From contig NZ_CP025746.1 of NCBI RefSeq assembly GCF_004015185.1, positions 2,807,776-2,871,775 of the forward strand: a DNA stretch of 64,000 nt. The letters run 5' to 3'. The position numbers and the translations under genes were made by a program. The DNA comes from Clostridium manihotivorum (lineage in GTDB: Bacteria > Bacillota > Clostridia > Clostridiales > Clostridiaceae). The notes beneath the pieces were generated by a model, which saw only the letters and a list, made by a program, of their open reading frames with translations, was not told the DNA's origin and made no database searches. Of this stretch, positions 60,021 to 64,000 are shown in pieces (the stretch's first letter is position 1; every line of letters begins with the position of its first letter).

Positions 60021-60281
60021 TTATCATATGATAAAGATTTATTTTGGGGCTAAGTATTGAAATAGTAAATCTGTTCAGAAGAATAGATATTACAGTTCTA
60101 TAAACTTAATAAATACTAGAAATCATTTTAACTATTAAAGATACATTAATTGTTTTATATATTTTACCTTGAACTGGTATATACATAATTAAATTTTAAA
60201 GCTGTTATTCTGAAAGTAGAACCTAAAAGTCTAACTTAGAATAAGAGTTTTTATTATATACAAATATATACAGAGAAAAGG

Positions 60282-60316
60282 AAATAAAAAAACAGATATA
60301 TTTATATATATCTGTT
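60282..60316 (-). terminator. Intrinsic terminator of the initiator tRNA gene
   Basis: AACAGATATA (60291-60300) and TATATCTGTT (60307-60316) form a perfect stem; on the minus strand it runs into a T7 tract and starts six bases past the tRNA 3' end. The AT-rich stretch 60021-60281 holds nothing else recognised. Confidence 0.8.
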
Positions 60317-60321
60317 TTATA

Positions 60322-60397
<76 letters not shown>

Positions 60398-60426
60398 ATA
60401 TTGTGTTGTGATTTATCTATGTACTT

Positions 60427-60455
60427 AATATACAGCAATAAAACACTAATGTCAA
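60427..60455 (-). promoter_or_regulatory. Sigma-A promoter of the initiator tRNA gene
   Basis: Read on the minus strand, TTGACA (60455-60450) and TATATT (60432-60427) are separated by 17 bases, a near-consensus promoter 30 bases ahead of the tRNA. Confidence 0.8.
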
Positions 60456-60537
60456 GGGAAAGTTTAATAAAAGATTTAATTTCACTAAAGTAGCTTAGAA
60501 TATATATAAAATAAAATTTATTATGTGAAATAATGTG

Positions 60538-60566
60538 TTTACAAATCATAGTAAAAATAATATTAT
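60538..60566 (+). promoter_or_regulatory. Sigma-A promoter of the M-box operon
   Basis: TTTACA (60538-60543) and TATTAT (60561-60566) are 17 bases apart and 25 bases before the riboswitch. Confidence 0.65.
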
Positions 60567-60590
60567 ATATTAGGAAGTAAAATTAAATAT

Positions 60591-60790
60591 CTCGTTAGGT
60601 GAGGTTCCTACAAAGATATACGCTACTGCCCAGAAATGTCGAGAGACGCCAATGGGTCAGCAGGTACTGCCGAATTAAGGTTTTACTTAATGTAGCTGAC
60701 AACATTCATTTTATATGAATGCTTATTGCTCAAAGCTTTGTAGTGCTAAAACTCAACGGATGGAGAAAAGGTTGTTTTTTTGTTGAGCAC
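60591..60790 (+). ncRNA. M-box (ykoK) magnesium riboswitch
   Basis: The leader carries the M-box core in order: CTCGTTAGGTGAGGTTCC, ACAAAGATATACGCTACTGC, CCAGAAATGTCGAGAGACGC, CAATGGGTCAGCAGG, then GTAGCTGACAAC and finally CAACGGATGGAGAAAAGG. The M-box binds magnesium ions and switches off downstream genes when magnesium is plentiful. The terminator hairpin that forms the expression platform follows at 60793. Downstream lie small ORFs, an MgtE-N/CBS protein and a Nramp-type transporter, fitting magnesium uptake. Confidence 0.95.
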
Positions 60791-60792
60791 AT

Positions 60793-60828
60793 AAATCTCT
60801 TCATTCGTTGTAATGAAGAGATTTTTTT
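60793..60828 (+). terminator. Intrinsic terminator of the M-box expression platform
   Basis: AAATCTCTTCATT (60793-60805) pairs exactly with AATGAAGAGATTT (60812-60824), followed by a T-run. This would stop transcription when the riboswitch is in its magnesium-bound form. Confidence 0.9.
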
Positions 60829-60924
60829 ATTCTTTAGAAAATTATATTTTAGATATAGCTGTTGATGAGTATGTATAGATGGCTTAAATTTAGATATAGA
60901 AGAAAGAATAAAAAAAGAGAAATT

Positions 60925-61023
60925 ATGTCGCCTGCCAGAATTTATTCACATACGTTCAGAAAAGGCAGATGCGCAAAAAAGATCACTGAAGAAGATCGCT
61001 TCAGAGACTTTTTCATTATTTAA
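60925..61023 (+). CDS. Small ORF 1 of the magnesium leader (32 residues)
   Basis: ATG 60925 to TAA 61021-61023, reading MSPARIYSHTFRKGRCAKK, then ITEEDRFRDFFII. It is basic, with a weak ribosome binding site (AAGAGA). Its first half lies within repeat family D, which occurs in non-coding sequence at 21535, so translation is doubtful. No family recognised. Confidence 0.3.
   Translation: MSPARIYSHTFRKGRCAKKITEEDRFRDFFII
60937..60981. repeat. Repeat family D, copy 2
   Basis: AGAATTTATTCACATACGTT followed by CAGAAAAGGCAGATGCGCAA closely matches the copy at 21535-21580. It overlaps small ORF 1. Confidence 0.5.
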
Positions 61024-61043
61024 GAATTAGGAGGTGGTTACTC

Positions 61044-61130
61044 GTGGAAGAGGGACCTACGGATAGTATAGTCAGTAGTAAAAACAAAATATCCACCGTT
61101 ATTCTTACGGGTAACCGACCCTTTGAATAG
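61044..61130 (+). CDS. Small ORF 2 of the magnesium leader (28 residues)
   Basis: GTG 61044, nine bases after AGGAGG (61029-61034), encodes MEEGPTDSIVSSKNKISTV, then ILTGNRPFE, ending TAG 61128-61130. The strong ribosome binding site argues that it is translated. The sequence is soluble and unlike known MgtL-type peptides. Together with ORFs 1 and 3 it forms a chain of short ORFs between the riboswitch and the first transport gene. Confidence 0.45.
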   Translation: MEEGPTDSIVSSKNKISTVILTGNRPFE

Positions 61131-61155
61131 CAGTGGCCTTTAGGAGGTTATTGTT

Positions 61156-61245
61156 ATGACATATAAAGAGTTTATTCACGGCTTTGATGTTAATTATTTG
61201 ACGACCCTTTCTAAAGTATTTCACGTTTCGCTTATGAAAATATAG
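61156..61245 (+). CDS. Small ORF 3 of the magnesium leader (29 residues)
   Basis: ATG 61156, eight bases after AGGAGG (61142-61147), encodes MTYKEFIHGFDVNYLTTLS, then KVFHVSLMKI, ending TAG 61243-61245. It starts 25 bases after small ORF 2. A strong ribosome binding site supports translation; the peptide is not recognised. A 174-base gap follows before the MgtE-N/CBS gene. Confidence 0.45.
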   Translation: MTYKEFIHGFDVNYLTTLSKVFHVSLMKI

Positions 61246-61419
61246 GATCCATAAATTGAAGCATAGTTTATATATATTCAATGACTTAGTATAAATGGTT
61301 TTGGGTAATGTATAAATTGCTAGTTGAATTAGGAATCCTATTAGTTTCAAGAAATGTAAGAGTAATTTAAATGTATCTTGCATTACAGCGAGATGCTATA
61401 AATAGAAGGGGTGAAACAA

Positions 61420-62676
61420 ATGGATAAAGCAACTAGTTTTTTCTTTAGTAAGATAATAAAGAAAGATATTTTTAATATATCAGGTGAATTAATTGGTAAG
61501 TTAACTGATTTTATAGTAGACTTCAACCATGAAAAGCCTACAGCTAAGTATGTGCAGATTAAGAACGGACCCAAATCCTACTATGTATCTTTAGATAAAT
61601 TTGATATTTTTAAGGATAGCAAAGAAAGATACCATATCAAGTTAAACACTAGTAGTTTACTAATAGATTTACCTAGTAAAGATGTAATATTCTTGGCTAA
61701 AGATTTTTTAGATAAGCAAATAGTAGATATAAATGGCAAAAGAGTAGAAAGAGTAAATGACGTTAGACTAGGCAATATAAATGGAAAATGGCAGCTAATA
61801 GCCGTTGATATAGGAACCAGAGGGCTTCTAAGAAGACTTGGTGTTGAATATCCATTTATACTGCTAACAGGTGCTCTTAATATTCAGATGAGAAATAAGC
61901 TTATTATATGGGATAAGGTTCAGCCCTTGTCCACAGGACATAACAATTTACAGCTTTCCTCTCCAGCAAATAAAATAGAGACTCTACATGCTGCTGATAT
62001 TGCTGATATAATTGAAGAACTGGACAATAAGAGCCGTCATATTTTATTTAATAGCCTTAACAATCAAAAAGCGGCAGAAGTTTTTGAAGAGATAGAAACA
62101 GATGTACAAGTCAACTTGATTAATTCTATGTCAGATCAAAAAGCTTCTGATATTTTAGAAATTATGCCTTCAGATGAAGTTGCCGATGTTCTTGAGGAAA
62201 TGGAAGATTCTAGAGTAGAAAAGCTGTTAACTCAAATGGACAAGGAAAGTCAGGAAGAAATTAGAGAGCTTATGGAATACGAAAGAGATACCATAGGAAG
62301 TATAATGTCGAAGGAATTTATAACTTTTTTACCAGACCTCACTGTGGATGAAGTTTCAAATTGGATGAGAAGTAATGTTCCTGATGAAGAAGAGGCATAT
62401 TATATTTATGTTACTAACAGCAAGAATAATCTTTTAGGAGTAATACCTTTATTAAATATTATTACTTCAGATAGAGATACAAAATTGTACAATATAATGA
62501 CAACTCAACCAAAGAGTCTTAAGGATGAAGATACCATAGGTGAAGCAATAGAGGCAATGGAAAAGTATAGCTTTATCTCAATGCCTGTGGTTGATGAAAA
62601 TAACGAGCTAGTTGGTACCATATCACTCAATGATAGTGTTAGAGAGTATATTCCAGCAAGGAGGGTGGCACTATGA
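61420..62676 (+). CDS. PRC-barrel/MgtE-N/CBS domain protein, partner of the Nramp-type transporter
   Basis: A 418-residue cytoplasmic protein with two PRC-barrel-like segments (about 1-65 and 70-150; ISGELIGKLTDFIVDFNHEK, INGKRVERVNDVRLGNINGK), an MgtE N-terminal helical superhelix (about 175-290; LHAADIADIIEELDNKSRHI and repeats) and a CBS pair (about 295-415; DTIGSIMSKEFI, MTTQPKSLKDEDTIGEAIEA). It resembles the sensor half of the MgtE magnesium channel without the membrane part. AAGGGGTGA supports ATG 61420. It overlaps the Nramp gene by four bases (ATGA). It probably senses or gates magnesium uptake under M-box control. Confidence 0.88.
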   Translation: MDKATSFFFSKIIKKDIFNISGELIGKLTDFIVDFNHEKPTAKYVQIKNGPKSYYVSLDKFDIFKDSKERYHIKLNTSSLLIDLPSKDVIFLAKDFLDKQIVDINGKRVERVNDVRLGNINGKWQLIAVDIGTRGLLRRLGVEYPFILLTGALNIQMRNKLIIWDKVQPLSTGHNNLQLSSPANKIETLHAADIADIIEELDNKSRHILFNSLNNQKAAEVFEEIETDVQVNLINSMSDQKASDILEIMPSDEVADVLEEMEDSRVEKLLTQMDKESQEEIRELMEYERDTIGSIMSKEFITFLPDLTVDEVSNWMRSNVPDEEEAYYIYVTNSKNNLLGVIPLLNIITSDRDTKLYNIMTTQPKSLKDEDTIGEAIEAMEKYSFISMPVVDENNELVGTISLNDSVREYIPARRVAL

Positions 62677-63236
62677 CAGAAACATCATCCAGCAGATTCA
62701 AAAAGATACTATTTATCATGACTATTATTGGACCAGGACTCATAACTGTAAATGCTGGTAATGATGCCGGTGGTATAGCAACCTATGCCTCAGTAGGGGC
62801 ATCTTATGGATATAAGATGCTTTGGGGACTTCTTCTTATTACCTTTAGTTTAGCTGTAATTCAAGAGATGAATGCTAGAATGGCCATTGTTACTGGAAAA
62901 GGATTAGCGGATTTAATAAGAGAAAGATTTGGAGTGAAGCTTGCATTATTTGCAATGCTTACCTTATTTATAGCAAACTTTGGAGTTTGCATAGGTGACT
63001 TTGCAGGTATAGCAGCAAGTATGGAACTGTTTGGAGTAAGCAAATATATATCAGTTCCTATAATGGCTTTTCTAGTTTGGTTCCTTATTACAAAAGGATC
63101 TTACTCAAAGATAGAAAAACTATTTCTTGCTTTTACCTTTGTATTTTTCTCATATATAATAACTTGTTTTATAGTAAAGCCAGATTGGCATCAAGTTATG
63201 AAAGCGACGTTTACACCTACTTTCACTTTTGTTTAA
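62673..63236 (+). pseudogene. Nramp-family divalent metal (probably magnesium) transporter, truncated by an IS element
   Basis: The 187 codons encode the N-terminal half of an Nramp protein: IGPGLITVNAGNDAGGIATY (helix 1 motif, with the D-A-G-G variant), QEMNARMAIVTGKGLADLIR, and GDFAGIAASMELFGVSKYIS. Nramp proteins are about 400 residues, so more than half is missing. The frame ends TFTPTFTFV right where IS-like sequence and a leftward transposase begin, so the gene is most likely interrupted by insertion near 63230. An M-box-controlled Nramp-related magnesium transporter is known in Clostridium acetobutylicum; this appears to be the same type, disabled here unless the other half is fused elsewhere. 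Confidence 0.8.
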
Positions 63237-64000
63237 TCATTAAGTAATATTTCCATTGACTTTTTAAAAAAGGTCTTATTCGATAGTCAGGAATATAATT
63301 CCAGTAAAAACATACGTAGGCTCAGAATTTTTCAATGTAAATTTTAAAAAAAACTATATTTTAGTTTCATATTTAGGAGCTATTAAAAATATCAGACCAT
63401 TTAAATTTGCTTGCTTCGTAAATTTCAAAGAAATTATTTTTTATAGCTCTCTTAATATTAATTAGTGAAATTTTTATTTCAACTAATTTCTCTATAATCT
63501 TAAATATAGCAAAAGTCATAATTCCAGTAATTATCTGAATCATTATTGCATTAAGTGAGCGACCTATAAAGGTTTTAAATTTTAGATTTTGCTTTATCCA
63601 CTTGAAGAAAATTTCTATTTCCCAGCGTTTTTTATAAAGCCAGGCTATTTCTTCACTAAAGAGTTCATCAATGTTTGTTATGAATGTTAACTCTTTACCA
63701 GTTTTGTCTAAGATTTTTATAAGGCGATAAGTCTCTTTGGTCTGATAAGTGTATAGAGATCCTAACTTTACTACCTTGTCGCATAATATTTGAGTTCCTA
63801 AATCCAAAAGTCTGTTATCACTACGGCTTATCCTTAAGTCTTTGACTTCAGTTACTACTGCATTATCCTTTAATCTAGTTACAAAGTATTTTTCATCTCT
63901 TGTATATTGGTCAAATTTTTTATAATCACTATATGCTTTGTCAAATACATAGATACAGTGCTTCGTATCCATCAAGGAATCCATTGTAGTCTTGTCGTGT
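63232..64000 (-). mobile_element. IS4-family insertion sequence, partial (runs off the right edge)
   Basis: The element starts where the Nramp reading frame is cut (about 63230-63236) and continues beyond the window with a leftward transposase gene. The 140 bases between the cut and the transposase stop codon contain an AT-rich hairpin GACTTTTT/AAAAAGGTC (63258-63275). The other terminal repeat and the target duplication are outside the window, so the exact left end is approximate. Confidence 0.75.
63373..64000 (-). CDS. IS4-family DDE transposase, partial
   Basis: At least 209 codons of the C-terminal part; the frame is open through the right edge (HDKTTMDSLMDTKHCIYVFD at the edge, including the second catalytic Asp in VFDKAYSD). 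The YKKRWEIEIFFKWIK motif near the C terminus fits the IS4 signature Y-(2)-R-(3)-E-(6)-K exactly, with the catalytic Glu. Methionine codons near 63984 are internal, not the true start. Downstream (leftward) lie only the IS end and the broken Nramp gene. Confidence 0.9.
   Translation of the reverse strand, partial: HDKTTMDSLMDTKHCIYVFDKAYSDYKKFDQYTRDEKYFVTRLKDNAVVTEVKDLRISRSDNRLLDLGTQILCDKVVKLGSLYTYQTKETYRLIKILDKTGKELTFITNIDELFSEEIAWLYKKRWEIEIFFKWIKQNLKFKTFIGRSLNAIMIQIITGIMTFAIFKIIEKLVEIKISLINIKRAIKNNFFEIYEASKFKWSDIFNSS

Noticed and set aside
61105..61383. Leftward open frame of 92 codons
   Set aside because: It is antisense to small ORFs 2 and 3 of the magnesium leader, has no ribosome binding site and a composition typical of AT-rich antisense frames.
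63984..64000. Methionine near 63984 as the transposase start
   Set aside because: The frame remains open to the edge and includes catalytic-core residues upstream, so the true start lies outside the window.

Overview
The window is an AT-rich Gram-positive chromosome segment. It is most consistent with Clostridium in the broad sense: strong AGGAGG-type ribosome binding sites, TTG/GTG starts, an M-box ahead of an MgtE-N/CBS plus Nramp-like gene pair, BceAB-like and DHA2 transporters, and many single-gene TetR/GNAT units. The species cannot be named from sequence alone. No rRNA, CRISPR array, prophage or replication origin was seen.

Layout. 1-1642: end of a branched-chain amino acid ABC operon (livM end, livG, livF). 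2082-3494: membrane-anchored L,D-transpeptidase. 3766-7085: a regulatory module of two HXXEE membrane proteins flanking a TetR gene, with a type-B carboxylesterase downstream of the second. 7272-12021: GNAT, NUDIX, an ABC-2 exporter pair and an esterase. 12126-17894: S41 peptidase, HAAS-VanZ fusion, GNAT, small membrane protein, LprI-like lipoprotein and a bL12-C-terminal-like protein. 18098-25343: BrnQ, methyltransferase, GNAT with a possible attenuator leader, stand-alone E2-type acyltransferase and a BceAB-like exporter lacking the usual sensor domain. 25676-34010: HTH protein, SRPBCC-MarR operon, hypothetical proteins, GNAT, ECF sigma factor with DUF4179 anti-sigma. 34102-37845: EmrAB-like drug efflux operon and its TetR, with four copies of an 18-bp operator. 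38015-49462: VanZ, esterase, CPBP protease, DUF1697, TetR-Acg nitroreductase pair, DUF4362, GNATs and small membrane genes. 49657-60020: methyltransferase, MmcQ/YjbR, two HAD proteins, PanE-like, SdpI-like, nitrilase-like, CdsA, GNATs. 60322-60397: initiator tRNA. 60538-64000: M-box riboswitch, three small ORFs, MgtE-N/CBS protein, and a Nramp-type transporter gene cut off after about 187 codons next to an IS4-family transposase.

How it works together. Most transcription units are short and self-contained, each with its own promoter, operator palindrome and hairpin terminator, and many serve stress, detoxification or acyl-transfer roles (eight GNAT genes). The intergenic spaces hold at least three families of short elements with terminal inverted repeats (about 65-125 bp), resembling MITEs. 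Several decayed genes (at about 14.9, 38.9, 48.3-48.6 and 51.4 kb) also point to an accessory, fast-changing region. The best candidates for something unusual are the multi-ORF leader of the magnesium operon and its IS-interrupted transporter, the leader-ORF/hairpin arrangements ahead of two GNAT genes, the sensor-less BceAB-like exporter, the HXXEE-TetR-HXXEE module and the repeat families.
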